Notes: generated from the letters alone by a model not told the origin. A DNA stretch of 10,577 nt from an uncultured Bacillota bacterium (GCA_947383065.1 CANDCB010000015.1:1-10577); one strand, 5' to 3'; positions 1-8,085 are shown, counted from the stretch's first letter. Made by a program: numbers and translations.

Positions 1-1518
1 GGAACAATTATAACAAATAATGTTAGTTTTTTTGAACCTGAGTTATTAAAATTAAGTAAGGATGATTATGATAGATTATTTAAAGAGTGTAAAAATTTAT
101 TAGAATTTAAAAGCGATTTAGATAAAACATATCGTGAAAAAGAGCATATGCTAACTGAAAATGAAGAAATAATTGTTAGTGAATTAACTAATGCAGTTAA
201 TAATTTTGAAGATATGTCATCAACTCTTTTAAATAAAGAACATGATTATGGGAAAATTAAGTTAGATAGTGGTGAAGTTGTAACTATAGCAACCAATAAT
301 TTTCGCTTTTTGATGCATAATAAAAATTCAAACATTCGAAAAAAAGTATTTAATCAATTTAATAAAAAATTGGTGCAATATAGTGATACAAATGCAATGT
401 ATTTAAATAGTTATGTAAGTTTGAATGATAAGATAGCTAAAATTCGTAATTTTGAAGATTCTTGGCATGCAAAATTATTTTCTTTGAATTTGAGCGATAA
501 AGTTTTTAAAACTTTAATTGATAGCGTTTCTGAAAATGTTAATTCTTTACATCGTTTTTATGATTTAAAAAGGAAGTTTTTAGGATTTGATAAGCTTAAT
601 AGATATGATTTATATTTAGATTTAGCTAAATCTGATAAAGAAATAAGTATTAAAGAAGCTCAAAGTTTAGTAAGAAAGTCTTTAGAACCGCTTGGAGAAG
701 ATTATTTATCTAAATATGATAAAATTATTAAAAATAGATATATAGATTATTGTCAGTATAAAGGTAAATGTAGTGGAGGTTATTCTTTTTCAACAATTTT
801 TCAAGATTCTCGAGTTTTGTTAAGTTTTAATTATCGAATGGATTCTGTTTCTACTATTGCACATGAGGCTGGGCATAATATTCATCATCAATACATTAAT
901 GCAAATAATAAATTACAGTATCGTGAACCAAGTTCATTTGTCAGTGAAGTGGCTTCATTAACTAATGAATGTTTGTTATCTAATTATCTTGCCAATCATG
1001 GTGAGACTAAAGAAGAAAAATTATCTGGCATTGCTAATATTTTAGATGTAATTGTTAATAATTTATTTAGTGCTGTAAGAGAAGGAAAAATTGAACAGGA
1101 AATGTATGATGAGGTTCATAATGGTGGGATGATTACAAAAGAATTTTTAAATAAGAAGACATATGATTCTTTAAAAAAATATTATGGATCGGCTGTTAAA
1201 TTGGATAAATATAGTGGTAATGCTTGGATTTTAAGAAGTCATTATTATATGCATTTTTATTTGTATAGTTATGCTATATGTATAAGTGTGGCTTCTAATG
1301 TAGCATCTGAAATTTTAAAAGGTAATAAGGTAATGCTAGATAATTATATAAAGTTTTTATGTACGGGGTCTGATAAATGGCCTAATGAAGCGTTTTCAAT
1401 TTTAGAAATAGATTTGGAAGATAAAACTGTATATTTGAATGCTATTAAATATTTTGATTCATTAATAGATAAGTTTAATGAGATAGTTAAAGAAGATGAG
1501 GTGAAAAATAATGGCTAG
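1..1518 (+). CDS. pepF: M3B-family zinc oligoendopeptidase (PepF-like), 5' end outside the window
   Basis: Cytoplasmic zinc metallopeptidase that hydrolyses short peptides. The frame is open from base 1, so the ATG at 148 is internal and the gene is cut by the window edge; 505 codons are visible against about 600 aa for PepF, so roughly 95 residues are missing. The zinc site is clear: HEAGH at visible residues 288-292 (nt 862-876) and the third ligand Glu 24 residues later in FVSEVAS (about residue 316), the spacing expected for this family. Near the C-terminus, HFYLYSYA matches the FYxYxYA segment that supplies substrate-contacting tyrosines in PepF. The gene ends in TAG and overlaps dnaJ by 8 nt, so the two are co-transcribed and probably translationally coupled. 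Family assignment is firm; the exact subfamily (PepF or another M3B member) is less certain. Confidence 0.9.
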   Translation, partial: GTIITNNVSFFEPELLKLSKDDYDRLFKECKNLLEFKSDLDKTYREKEHMLTENEEIIVSELTNAVNNFEDMSSTLLNKEHDYGKIKLDSGEVVTIATNNFRFLMHNKNSNIRKKVFNQFNKKLVQYSDTNAMYLNSYVSLNDKIAKIRNFEDSWHAKLFSLNLSDKVFKTLIDSVSENVNSLHRFYDLKRKFLGFDKLNRYDLYLDLAKSDKEISIKEAQSLVRKSLEPLGEDYLSKYDKIIKNRYIDYCQYKGKCSGGYSFSTIFQDSRVLLSFNYRMDSVSTIAHEAGHNIHHQYINANNKLQYREPSSFVSEVASLTNECLLSNYLANHGETKEEKLSGIANILDVIVNNLFSAVREGKIEQEMYDEVHNGGMITKEFLNKKTYDSLKKYYGSAVKLDKYSGNAWILRSHYYMHFYLYSYAICISVASNVASEILKGNKVMLDNYIKFLCTGSDKWPNEAFSILEIDLEDKTVYLNAIKYFDSLIDKFNEIVKEDEVKNNG

Positions 1519-2632
1519 TAAAAGTTATTATGATATATTGGGTGTTTCAAAAACAGCTAGTGATACGGAGATAAAAAGTGCATTTAGGAAACTAGCTAAG
1601 CAGTATCATCCAGATATTAATAAAGAACCTGGTGCGGAAGAAAAGTTTAAAGAGATAGGTGAAGCATATGCGGTTTTGTCTGATCCGGAAAAGCGTAAGC
1701 AATATGATCAATTTGGACATGAAGCATATACTCAAGGAGCTGCTAGTGGCGGATTTGGTTCTGGATTTGGCGGATTCTCAGCCGACGATATTGATTTATC
1801 AAGTATTTTTGATGATTTATTTGGTGGTGGTATGTTTGGTGGCAGTCGTGGACGTAGTTCAAGAAATCGTCCAACAAAGGGAAGGGATTCTCTTGTAAAT
1901 GTAACACTAACTTTTGAGGAAGCTGTTTTTGGATGTAAGAAGACAATTAATCTTGATTTAGACTCAGAGTGTGATTCTTGTAATGGTGCTGGTGGTAGCG
2001 GTGAAAAAACTTGTTCATCTTGTAATGGTCGAGGTCGTGTTGTAACAGAACAAAGAACAATGTTTGGGGTTTTTCAAACTGAAACAACTTGTCCTGATTG
2101 TAGAGGAAAAGGTAAAGTGTATACTAATACTTGTAAAAAGTGTAATGGGCAAGGACATGTTGTGAAAAATAAGGAAATTGAAATTGAAGTCCCTGAAGGT
2201 GTTGATAGTGGTCATCAGTTACGTATAACTGGTAAAGGAGCTGCTGGATATAATGGGGGACCAAATGGAGATATTTATATTGAATTTAAAGTAAAAGATC
2301 ATCCATTGTTCGAAAGAAAAGAAAATGATATTTATGTTGATGTTCCATTAACAATTACGGAAGCTGTATTAGGTTGCAAAAAAGAAATTCCAACTTTAAA
2401 TGGTCAAGTTGTTTTAACAATTGAAGCAGGAAGCCAGCCAGGAGATCAATTACGTCTTAAAGGTAAAGGAGTTAAAGATCCGTTACGTAAAAAATATGGA
2501 GATATGTATGTGGTTTTAGATGTTATAATTCCTGATAAACTTGATCGTAAACAGAAAGAATTATTTAAAGAACTAGATAAAACTGATTTAGAAAGTGGAA
2601 ATAGTTTTAAGAATTTCCGTAAATATTTATAA
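1511..2632 (+). CDS. dnaJ: Chaperone protein DnaJ (type I Hsp40)
   Basis: Co-chaperone that binds unfolded clients and stimulates the DnaK ATPase in the cytoplasm. All type I domains are present in order: J-domain at residues 4-70 with HPD at 33-35; Gly/Phe-rich linker at about 78-115; zinc domain with four CxxCxGxG motifs (Cys pairs 154/157, 168/171, 194/197, 208/211); and C-terminal substrate-binding domains to 373. The linker between zinc motifs 1 and 2 is about three residues shorter than in E. coli DnaJ. The start is the ATG at 1511, preceded by GAGGTGA (1498-1504), which lies inside the upstream peptidase gene. The usual partner dnaK is not in view and may lie left of the peptidase. A terminator follows immediately, so dnaJ ends its operon. 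No CIRCE element is visible, as expected for a gene that is not first in its operon. Confidence 0.97.
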   Translation: MASKSYYDILGVSKTASDTEIKSAFRKLAKQYHPDINKEPGAEEKFKEIGEAYAVLSDPEKRKQYDQFGHEAYTQGAASGGFGSGFGGFSADDIDLSSIFDDLFGGGMFGGSRGRSSRNRPTKGRDSLVNVTLTFEEAVFGCKKTINLDLDSECDSCNGAGGSGEKTCSSCNGRGRVVTEQRTMFGVFQTETTCPDCRGKGKVYTNTCKKCNGQGHVVKNKEIEIEVPEGVDSGHQLRITGKGAAGYNGGPNGDIYIEFKVKDHPLFERKENDIYVDVPLTITEAVLGCKKEIPTLNGQVVLTIEAGSQPGDQLRLKGKGVKDPLRKKYGDMYVVLDVIIPDKLDRKQKELFKELDKTDLESGNSFKNFRKYL

Positions 2633-2688
2633 AAAGTCCTAATATTTGAAGTGAGATTAAAATGTTTGCTTCAATTAGGACTTTTTTA
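2631..2688. terminator. Rho-independent terminator after dnaJ
   Basis: Two-part stem: GTCCTAAT (2636-2643) pairs with ATTAGGAC (2674-2681) and TGAAG (2647-2651) with CTTCA (2669-2673). There is a 3-nt bulge on the left arm and a 17-nt loop. An A tract (2631-2635) precedes it and six Ts (2682-2687) follow, so it could work on both strands. It overlaps the dnaJ stop codon and closes the pepF-dnaJ operon. Confidence 0.9.
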
Positions 2689-2694
2689 TAAATC

Positions 2695-2723
2695 TTGAGT
2701 TTTAAGGATGTTATTGTTATACT
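2695..2723 (+). promoter_or_regulatory. Sigma-A type promoter for the 424-aa surface protein gene
   Basis: TTGAGT (2695-2700), 17-nt spacer, TATACT (2718-2723), with a TG extended -10 at 2715-2716. The predicted start near 2730 gives a leader of about 16 nt carrying GGTGAT (2737-2742). It lies directly after the dnaJ terminator, so the next gene is a separate transcription unit. Confidence 0.75.
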
Positions 2724-2745
2724 AATGTGGAGAAAAGGTGATTAA

Positions 2746-4020
2746 ATGGCTAAATTATTTGATAGAGATAATATGGGGCCAACAATTATATTAGCGATTT
2801 TATTAGTCTTTATTATCATTGTAATAATTACTGTTTTTTTGAGTAATTTTAAATTTAAAAAAGAAATTGAAGGAACTATGGCTGTAGTTTTAAATGAGGG
2901 TGATTTGGTAGTCAATTATGTTGATGGGGATGAGATTGTAATTAAAGATAATGAAGAACATCGTTATGGTATAACAATTTATAATCCTTCAAATAGTAAG
3001 ATATTTTATTCTCTTTATTTTAGTCAATTATCAAAAAATGTGAGAGTTAAAATTCAAAATAAAGATGGGGAAGTTATAAATGAGATAGATGATTTTAATC
3101 AGTCTAATAAGTTACTTAATTTGAATAGTATTGATGCTTTAGAAACTTTACGTTATTTTATTATTATTGAAAATAAAATGGGTGGAAAATTAACTGGTAA
3201 ATTGAAGGTGGAAAATGATTCATTAAGCACTGAAAGTTTTGCTGATTTAATTCTTTTTAATAATGAGGTTGGAGTGCCTAAAACAAGATTAGGTGTAGAT
3301 ATTGCTGCAACTGATGAAGGATTAATAAGTACAAACGATAATGAAGGAACATCATACTATTTTCGCGGAAACGTAGATTATAATTATGTAAAAATTAATG
3401 ATTTTTATTTTAGAATTGTTAGAATTAATGGAGATAATAGTGTGAGATTAGTTTTAGATACCATATTAGAACAACCAGTTGCTTATAATAGTGATTCTTC
3501 TAAAGATAATCTTGGTAGTTTAGAAAATAGTACAATTATAACTTTTTTAAATAAGTGGTTGAATGATAATTTAGCAAGTGTAAAAAAATATTTAAGTAAA
3601 GGGGCGTATTGTACAGATAATAATTTTAGTTATGAAATAAATAATATAAATTATTCAAAATCTTATGAAAGAGTATATGTAGATAAAGCTCCAACTCTTT
3701 TTTGTAATACCAATATTTATAATGGCTTTATTGGGCTTTTAAGTGCTGATGAAGTAGTATTAGCTGGTGGATTACCGAATACTTTTAATGATAAGTTTTA
3801 TTTATATAATGAGGAAATAAAAGAGGAATATTATACTAGTAGTAGTTCTTATCTTAATTTAGAAAAAGTTTCTATAATACAGGTTATGCCTAATGGGGCG
3901 TTAGGTGGCGGAAAGCTGGTAACGACACCTGGTTATGTGCGTCCAGTTATAAATATTAGTAGTATGGCTAAGGTTAAAGGTACAGGGTTAAAAAGTGACC
4001 CTTATATAATAGTTTCTTAA
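2746..4020 (+). CDS. Membrane-anchored extracellular protein with DUF6273-like C-terminal region
   Basis: Predicted surface protein of 424 aa, function unknown. An uncleaved signal anchor spans residues 12-33 (mostly Ile, Leu, Val), with a short cytoplasmic N-terminus and about 390 residues outside. Residues 45-160 look beta-rich. From about 185 there are hallmarks of a family common on Firmicutes surfaces: DEGLIST, YYFRGNVDYNYV, FRIVRINGD (222-230), then LLSADEVVLAGG (331-342), YVRPVINI (397-404) and a closing GTGLKSDPYIIV. This pattern resembles DUF6273-type proteins, recalled from family knowledge and not searched. Cys289 and Cys320 are the only cysteines in the outer part and could form a disulfide. 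No LPXTG or lipobox is seen. It is monocistronic in appearance: own promoter and GGTGAT start signal upstream, and another promoter before the next gene. Family call moderate, location good, function open. Confidence 0.75.
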   Translation: MAKLFDRDNMGPTIILAILLVFIIIVIITVFLSNFKFKKEIEGTMAVVLNEGDLVVNYVDGDEIVIKDNEEHRYGITIYNPSNSKIFYSLYFSQLSKNVRVKIQNKDGEVINEIDDFNQSNKLLNLNSIDALETLRYFIIIENKMGGKLTGKLKVENDSLSTESFADLILFNNEVGVPKTRLGVDIAATDEGLISTNDNEGTSYYFRGNVDYNYVKINDFYFRIVRINGDNSVRLVLDTILEQPVAYNSDSSKDNLGSLENSTIITFLNKWLNDNLASVKKYLSKGAYCTDNNFSYEINNINYSKSYERVYVDKAPTLFCNTNIYNGFIGLLSADEVVLAGGLPNTFNDKFYLYNEEIKEEYYTSSSSYLNLEKVSIIQVMPNGALGGGKLVTTPGYVRPVINISSMAKVKGTGLKSDPYIIVS

Positions 4021-4031
4021 AAATGTAAAGA

Positions 4032-4050
4032 TTTAAAAAATTTTTTTAAA
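4032..4050. terminator. Possible weak AT-only hairpin terminator
   Basis: TTTAAAAAA (4032-4040) followed by TTTTTTTAAA (4041-4050) can fold into an A/T-only hairpin just after the 424-aa gene. It has no G-C pairs and may simply reflect base composition. It is listed because no better terminator is visible in this gap. Confidence 0.2.
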
Positions 4051-4054
4051 ATTA

Positions 4055-4083
4055 TTTATAAACTACATGAAAAATGATATTAT
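4055..4083 (+). promoter_or_regulatory. Extended -10 promoter for the acidic membrane protein / DUF3267 pair
   Basis: TGATATTAT (4075-4083) is an extended -10 (TG-N-TATTAT). The -35 at 4055-4060 (TTTATA) is weak, with a 17-nt spacer. The predicted start near 4090 leaves about 15 nt of leader holding AAGGAG (4091-4096), eight bases before the ATG. Confidence 0.55.
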
Positions 4084-4104
4084 TTAAAGTAAGGAGATGG
4101 TAAT

Positions 4105-4806
4105 ATGAATTTTACTAATTATTTGCTTGGCATTTCTATAGATGCAAATAATCTTTTTAAAGTAGAGTTATTCATATTAGTCATCATTTTTTTATTGGTT
4201 GTATTTTTAATTGTTATGCAAATAAGACAAGCTAAAAGTTTAAAAAACACGAAAGAAAATGAAATATTAGAATATGTGATGGGATCACACGAAGATAATG
4301 AAGTTGAAGAATCTAAAGTTGAGGATTCATTAGAAGATAAAGTTTCGAATGAATTAGAGAGTGTAGAAAATAATAAAGAAGAAGAACCTCCTTTAATTCA
4401 ACTTTCTGATTTGCCGATTCCTGATAAATTAGATTATACTCAATCATTGTGGGAAAATGATTATATAGAATTACAAAATATTTCTAAAGAATTAGAAAAT
4501 AATAATACAGAAAAAAGAATAAATATGACTTCTTTTGAACAAGAGCAAGAAGATAAAGCTATTATTAGTTATGATGAATTAGTGCAAAATAGGGATAATA
4601 GTAGTATCAATTATATAGATGTTGATAAGGAAGTAAATGAAATTACGATAAAGCAAGTTGATTTAGAAAAAACTGGTCAGTTGGAATTAGATCCAGTTAA
4701 AAAGGCGGTTAATACAGCTATTAATACTAAGGTTGGGATTAATGAGTATGAACATGAAGAAGCTTTTTTGAATACTTTAAAGCAATTAAAAGATTTATTG
4801 GGATAA
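4105..4806 (+). CDS. Acidic single-pass membrane protein of unknown function
   Basis: I do not recognise this 233-aa protein. A short N-terminus is followed by one transmembrane helix at about residues 20-39, then a basic stretch (R41, K44, K47, K50), which by the positive-inside rule puts the C-terminal part in the cytoplasm. Residues 51-95 are highly acidic (many Glu/Asp) and probably disordered. After that come more ordered blocks: a Pro/Leu segment (95-108), a Trp-containing stretch (112-120), INMTSFEQEQ with KAIISYDELV (139-160), and a C-terminal helix (about 214-232, ending LNTLKQLKDLLG). Such conserved-looking short blocks joined by acidic linkers suggest a membrane-tethered binding or scaffold protein; this is inference. 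It has a strong AAGGAG ribosome site. The next gene starts 24 nt after its stop with no terminator between, so the two are probably one operon. It could be a partner or substrate of the HEXXH protein downstream. Confidence 0.7.
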   Translation: MNFTNYLLGISIDANNLFKVELFILVIIFLLVVFLIVMQIRQAKSLKNTKENEILEYVMGSHEDNEVEESKVEDSLEDKVSNELESVENNKEEEPPLIQLSDLPIPDKLDYTQSLWENDYIELQNISKELENNNTEKRINMTSFEQEQEDKAIISYDELVQNRDNSSINYIDVDKEVNEITIKQVDLEKTGQLELDPVKKAVNTAINTKVGINEYEHEEAFLNTLKQLKDLLG

Positions 4807-4830
4807 ATTTAAAATTTATTAGGAGTATTT

Positions 4831-5553
4831 ATGGATAAAAAGAATGAATATATTATTGAATATAATATGGTGTTTATTAATGTTTTGGCTATAATTTTAT
4901 TAGTTGTGATGATTTTTTTAACTGTTTTTATAGTTAAGATTTTTTCTCTACCATTAGATTTTGATGTTTTAGATGTTTCATATTTTAATTTAGGATTTCT
5001 TTTTCTTTTTATGCTTTTTTGGATGGTATTACATGAAATAATTCATTCTCTTTTTTATCAGTTAAAAGGTGCTCAAAGAAAAGATATTGTTTTTGGAGCT
5101 GCTTTAGAAAATGGGGTTTTTTATTGTAAATGTAAAGAATATATAAATAAAGGGTGTATTATGACATCATTGTTAGCACCTTTTTTATTAATTGGGGTAT
5201 TTACTTATATTTTAGGTTTGATATTTAATTTAACTTGGTTAATTTTTCTTTCAATTGTTAACATATCTGGGGCTTCTGGAGATTTAATGATGTTTATTTT
5301 CTTTTTAAGACAAAATGATGATATTGAATTTAAAGAATTAGGTGATTCAACTACTTTTCTACTTAGAACAAGTGATGATTTAACTAATAGTAAATTTGTG
5401 GGAATTAAAAAAATAAAATTAGTTGAAGATAGTAAGGAAATAGAGGAGAAGCTTGAAAAGAAATTAACAATAAGTAAAATGTCTTGGATATTTATTATTT
5501 TTTACTTTATTTTATTTGGATTGTTATTAATTTTGGATAATTTTACTAATTAA
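4831..5553 (+). CDS. DUF3267-type multi-pass membrane protein, putative zincin metalloprotease
   Basis: Predicted integral membrane protein of 240 aa. Hydrophobic segments lie at about 13-38, 52-76 (containing the motif), 108-131, 134-158 and 217-236. The HEIIH zinc-binding motif (68-72) sits inside the second segment, and a downstream SGASGD (146-151) lies where DUF3267 proteins carry a conserved Ser/Gly-Asp block that could give a further metal ligand. The P117 region (SLLAPF) also fits that family. The fold suggests a site-2-protease-like, membrane-embedded metallopeptidase, but activity and substrate are unknown for the family as far as I know. A soluble segment (about 160-215), probably cytoplasmic, separates the core from the last helix. 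AGGAG (4821-4825) is 5 nt before the ATG. It is the second gene of a pair with the acidic single-pass protein. The next gene has its own promoter. Family call is from motif and topology, not a search. Confidence 0.75.
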   Translation: MDKKNEYIIEYNMVFINVLAIILLVVMIFLTVFIVKIFSLPLDFDVLDVSYFNLGFLFLFMLFWMVLHEIIHSLFYQLKGAQRKDIVFGAALENGVFYCKCKEYINKGCIMTSLLAPFLLIGVFTYILGLIFNLTWLIFLSIVNISGASGDLMMFIFFLRQNDDIEFKELGDSTTFLLRTSDDLTNSKFVGIKKIKLVEDSKEIEEKLEKKLTISKMSWIFIIFYFILFGLLLILDNFTN

Positions 5554-5584
5554 GTTAATATGTAATAATCTTATGAATCATTAA

Positions 5585-5613
5585 TTTACTAAGATAAGTA
5601 TACATGATATAAT
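5585..5613 (+). promoter_or_regulatory. mtaB promoter with consensus extended -10
   Basis: TTTACT (5585-5590), 17-nt spacer, TATAAT (5608-5613), with TGA just before it (extended -10, 5605-5613). The predicted start near 5620 gives a leader of about 16 nt containing GGTGAT (5627-5632). The promoter is bracketed by an inverted repeat, listed separately. Confidence 0.75.
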
Positions 5614-5623
5614 CTTTAGTAAA
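5585..5623. repeat. Inverted repeat bracketing the mtaB promoter
   Basis: TTTACTAA (5585-5592) and TTAGTAAA (5616-5623) form a perfect 8-bp inverted repeat 23 bp apart. The left arm covers the -35 and the right arm covers the predicted transcription start. It could be a paired operator or a short leader structure, but in DNA this AT-rich chance is a real alternative. Confidence 0.4.
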
Positions 5624-5635
5624 AGTGGTGATTTT

Positions 5636-6916
5636 ATGACTTTTAATATAATAACGTTTGGGTGTAAAGTTAATTCTTATGAATCAGAATTTATTAAAGA
5701 ACAGTTGATTAAACATAATTATCTGGAGAATGAGGATTTTAAAACAAGTGATATCGTGATAGTTAATACATGTAGTGTTACTAATGTAGCTGATAATAAA
5801 TGCAAAAAAATGATAAGAAGTATAAAAAGAGAAAATAAAGACTGTCTTTTGGTTGTTTGTGGTTGTATGGCTGAAAATTATCGTGAAAATTTAAATGATT
5901 TAAATATAGATATTTTGATTGGAAATAAGGAAAAATCTAAAATAGTTGAACTTATAGAAAATTATAGATTAGATAAAAAAAGATATGTAAAATTTTATGA
6001 TAGTCGTAATTTGCCTTTTGAAAATATGTTAGTTAGAGAATTTAATGATAAAATAAGAGCTTATGTTAAAATTCAAGATGGTTGTAATAATTATTGCTCT
6101 TATTGTATTATTCCTTATGTTAGAGGGAGTATTAGAAGTAAAAAATTTAATGATGTTGTTAATGAAATAAAGTGGTTAGTTGATAATGGTCATAAAGAAA
6201 TAGTTTTTACGGGAATAAATACAGGAGCTTATGGTAAGGAAATTGGGGAATATGATTTAGTAGATTTGATTCGAGAAATATCTTTAATAAAAGATTTGGA
6301 AAGGATACGTGTTTCTAGTATTGAAATAACTGAAATAAATGATAAATTTATTAATGAAATGCAAAATAATAAGAAGCTTTGTGGACATTTACATATTTCT
6401 TTGCAGTCAGGTAGTGAACGTATACTCGCAATTATGAATAGGAAATATACGAAACAAGAATATTTAGATAAAGTAAATAAATTAAGAAAAGCTCGTCCTA
6501 ATATTAATTTAACTACTGATGTTATTGTTGGTTTTCCTAGTGAAACAGAAGATGAGTTTAAAGAATGTATAGAATTTTGTACTTTAGTTGCTTTTAGTAA
6601 AATTCATGTTTTTCCTTATTCTAAAAGAGAAGGAACAAAAGCAGCTTTAATGGTGGAACAGATTCCTAATGAAATAAAAAAAATGCGAGCTCGTGAATTG
6701 ATAAAAATAGATGAACAATTACAATTAAATTTTAATAGTCTATTTGTTGGAAAAGTAGTTTCTGTTTTAGTAGAAGAAATAAAAGATGATGTATCTATAG
6801 GCCATACTGAGAATTTCTTGAAAGTTGAAATAAAAGAAAAATTAGAAATTAATAAGTGTTATGAAGTGATAATAAAGGAAGCTAAAGTTTTAAATGTTAT
6901 TGGGGAATTAGCTTAA
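5636..6916 (+). CDS. mtaB: tRNA N6-threonylcarbamoyladenosine (t6A37) C2-methylthiotransferase MtaB
   Basis: Radical-SAM enzyme that adds a methylthio group to t6A at position 37 of ANN-decoding tRNAs, giving ms2t6A and stabilising codon-anticodon pairing. The N-terminal MTTase domain carries the auxiliary Fe-S cysteines C10 (in FGCKVNSYE), C46 (NTCSV) and C77 (CGCMAE). The radical-SAM domain carries C150-x3-C154-x2-C157 in DGCNNYCSYCIIPYVRG. A TRAM-like RNA-binding region occupies about 365-426. The GCKVN-x-YE signature separates MtaB from MiaB and RimO. At 426 aa it is slightly shorter than B. subtilis MtaB (about 450). The start is fixed by GGTGAT three bases before the ATG. It appears to be a single-gene unit with its own promoter; no clear terminator follows. 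In many Firmicutes this gene lies near dnaJ; here three unrelated genes intervene. Confidence 0.95.
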   Translation: MTFNIITFGCKVNSYESEFIKEQLIKHNYLENEDFKTSDIVIVNTCSVTNVADNKCKKMIRSIKRENKDCLLVVCGCMAENYRENLNDLNIDILIGNKEKSKIVELIENYRLDKKRYVKFYDSRNLPFENMLVREFNDKIRAYVKIQDGCNNYCSYCIIPYVRGSIRSKKFNDVVNEIKWLVDNGHKEIVFTGINTGAYGKEIGEYDLVDLIREISLIKDLERIRVSSIEITEINDKFINEMQNNKKLCGHLHISLQSGSERILAIMNRKYTKQEYLDKVNKLRKARPNINLTTDVIVGFPSETEDEFKECIEFCTLVAFSKIHVFPYSKREGTKAALMVEQIPNEIKKMRARELIKIDEQLQLNFNSLFVGKVVSVLVEEIKDDVSIGHTENFLKVEIKEKLEINKCYEVIIKEAKVLNVIGELA

Positions 6917-6934
6917 AATATTTATTCTTCTATA

Positions 6935-6963
6935 TTGAAAAATAATAATATTTATTATACAAT
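6935..6963 (+). promoter_or_regulatory. Candidate promoter for the 334-aa membrane protein gene
   Basis: TTGAAA (6935-6940), exactly 17 nt, TACAAT (6958-6963). Start predicted near 6970, giving a leader of about 110 nt before the ATG at 7081. A palindrome overlaps its -10 and start site. A second match, TTGAAG-N16-TATAAT (7044-7071), lies nearer the gene, but its -10 directly abuts the GGTGAT ribosome site, so transcripts from it would lack most of that site. Confidence 0.55.
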
Positions 6964-6976
6964 ATTTATAATATTG
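6960..6976. promoter_or_regulatory. Palindromic operator-like site in the leader of the 334-aa gene
   Basis: CAATATT-TAT-AATATTG is a perfect 7-bp inverted repeat with a 3-bp centre. It covers the end of the TACAAT -10 and the predicted transcription start, a typical place for a repressor dimer. All but two bases are A/T, so chance cannot be excluded. Confidence 0.35.
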
Positions 6977-7080
6977 GGTATTATTAGAGAGGTAATTATA
7001 AGCTAAAAGTATGATTTTTGTTTAGTTATCTTTTAAGAAGATCTTGAAGATTAAAAAGGTATTAATATAATGGTGATAAT

Positions 7081-8085
7081 ATGGAAAATAGAAATGAAAA
7101 TTTTAATGGGCGTTTTAAATTAAAGCAAAAAGTTTTAGATGAAATCTCTAAACGTATAGAAGAAAAATATGGCTTAAAAGTTATCGATATTATGGAAACG
7201 GAATTTGGATATATATTTAAGGGTAAATATGGTTTTACGATTGGAGATGTAACCTATAATTTTGGAAAGGAAGATTATGAGGTTTTTAATTATCATAATG
7301 GAGTTAAGGAATCAATAGAAAGTAGAGATAAAATAGTTCAAGAGAGAAGAAAACATCCTATAAGAAGGAGTTATCGTGTTCAAAGGAATATTGCAATTGG
7401 TGTTGCAATAACAATGGCAGGAGTTGTTGCTTTAACGTCTTTAGGAGTGATTAAACCTTTAAATAAAAAGCAGGATGATTTAAATGAAGTTGGTATAGTA
7501 ACAAATGTTGCTAAATTAAATACGATTTATAGCGCTAGTGATTTAATTTTGGTTGAGTGGTCTAATTATGCTATAGCAGGCGTTCGAGATTATGAAACAG
7601 AAATTGAATATTTAAATACTGTGAAGGATGATATTTATTTTAATTTATTTGCTCCAACTATGAGTACATATTATAATTATCTTGATTGGTTAGATTCTGA
7701 TTTACCTGATGAGTTAATTGGAACTAGTATAGAAAGAACACATGCTGATTTTAGAGAGAATGCTTTAAGATTTGATGAATATTTAAGTACTTCACCTTTT
7801 AGAGAGTATACTTTTGATAATTCACCTTTTGCTAATGCTTTAGTTGTTGATTCAAATGGTCAAAATCTTAAGTCATCAGATGGAAATAATGGGGAATTGA
7901 AAGATGATTCTGGTAAGGTCGTAACTTATGATGATAGTTATAAATTATATGTTACTGCAATTTCAGTTAAAGGTAGTGATTTTAGCATTTCTAATTTACC
8001 TGATGATACGATAATTCGTAATGGTGAAGCTTATGTTTCTGTAAATCATTTGTTTGAAAGTTTAAATAATAGTAAAACTAAATAG
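7081..8085 (+). CDS. Single-pass membrane protein of unknown function, cytoplasmic N-terminus and large extracellular part
   Basis: I do not recognise this 334-aa protein. Residues 1-85 are predicted cytoplasmic: a basic, helix-prone start (10-30), then a compact mixed region with aromatic and Gly positions (IFKGKYGFTIGDVTYNF, about 45-61). A strongly basic patch (89-102, five Arg and one Lys) precedes one transmembrane helix at about 103-124, so the remaining 210 residues should lie outside. The outer part starts helical (about 140-190), has an acidic and tyrosine-rich middle (YYNYLDWLDSDLPDE, 197-211), a Ser/Gly/Asp linker (258-280) and a final beta-like region (285-325). It contains no cysteine. 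Start supported by GGTGAT-AAT-ATG. A hairpin terminator lies 11 nt past the stop, so it is transcribed apart from the PP2C gene. An N-in, C-out layout with a folded inner domain could suit a sensor or envelope-assembly protein; that is speculation. Confidence 0.75.
   Translation: MENRNENFNGRFKLKQKVLDEISKRIEEKYGLKVIDIMETEFGYIFKGKYGFTIGDVTYNFGKEDYEVFNYHNGVKESIESRDKIVQERRKHPIRRSYRVQRNIAIGVAITMAGVVALTSLGVIKPLNKKQDDLNEVGIVTNVAKLNTIYSASDLILVEWSNYAIAGVRDYETEIEYLNTVKDDIYFNLFAPTMSTYYNYLDWLDSDLPDELIGTSIERTHADFRENALRFDEYLSTSPFREYTFDNSPFANALVVDSNGQNLKSSDGNNGELKDDSGKVVTYDDSYKLYVTAISVKGSDFSISNLPDDTIIRNGEAYVSVNHLFESLNNSKTK

Noticed and set aside
148..150. ATG at 148 as the start of the M3 peptidase
   Set aside because: The frame is open and peptidase-like back to base 1, there is no ribosome site, and 456 aa is too short for the family; the gene simply begins outside the window.
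1659..2215. Open frames of 66-79 codons inside dnaJ on both strands
   Set aside because: They overlap a fully conserved dnaJ, have no ribosome sites and show no family-like sequence.
7044..7071. TTGAAG-N16-TATAAT as the main promoter of the 334-aa gene
   Set aside because: The -10 touches the ribosome site, so the message would start inside it; the upstream TTGAAA-N17-TACAAT is more sensible.
7070..7123. 17-codon ORF overlapping the start of the 334-aa gene in another frame
   Set aside because: AAAAAGG lies 10 nt upstream, but the composition is ordinary and the overlap looks accidental; kept only as a possible upstream ORF.
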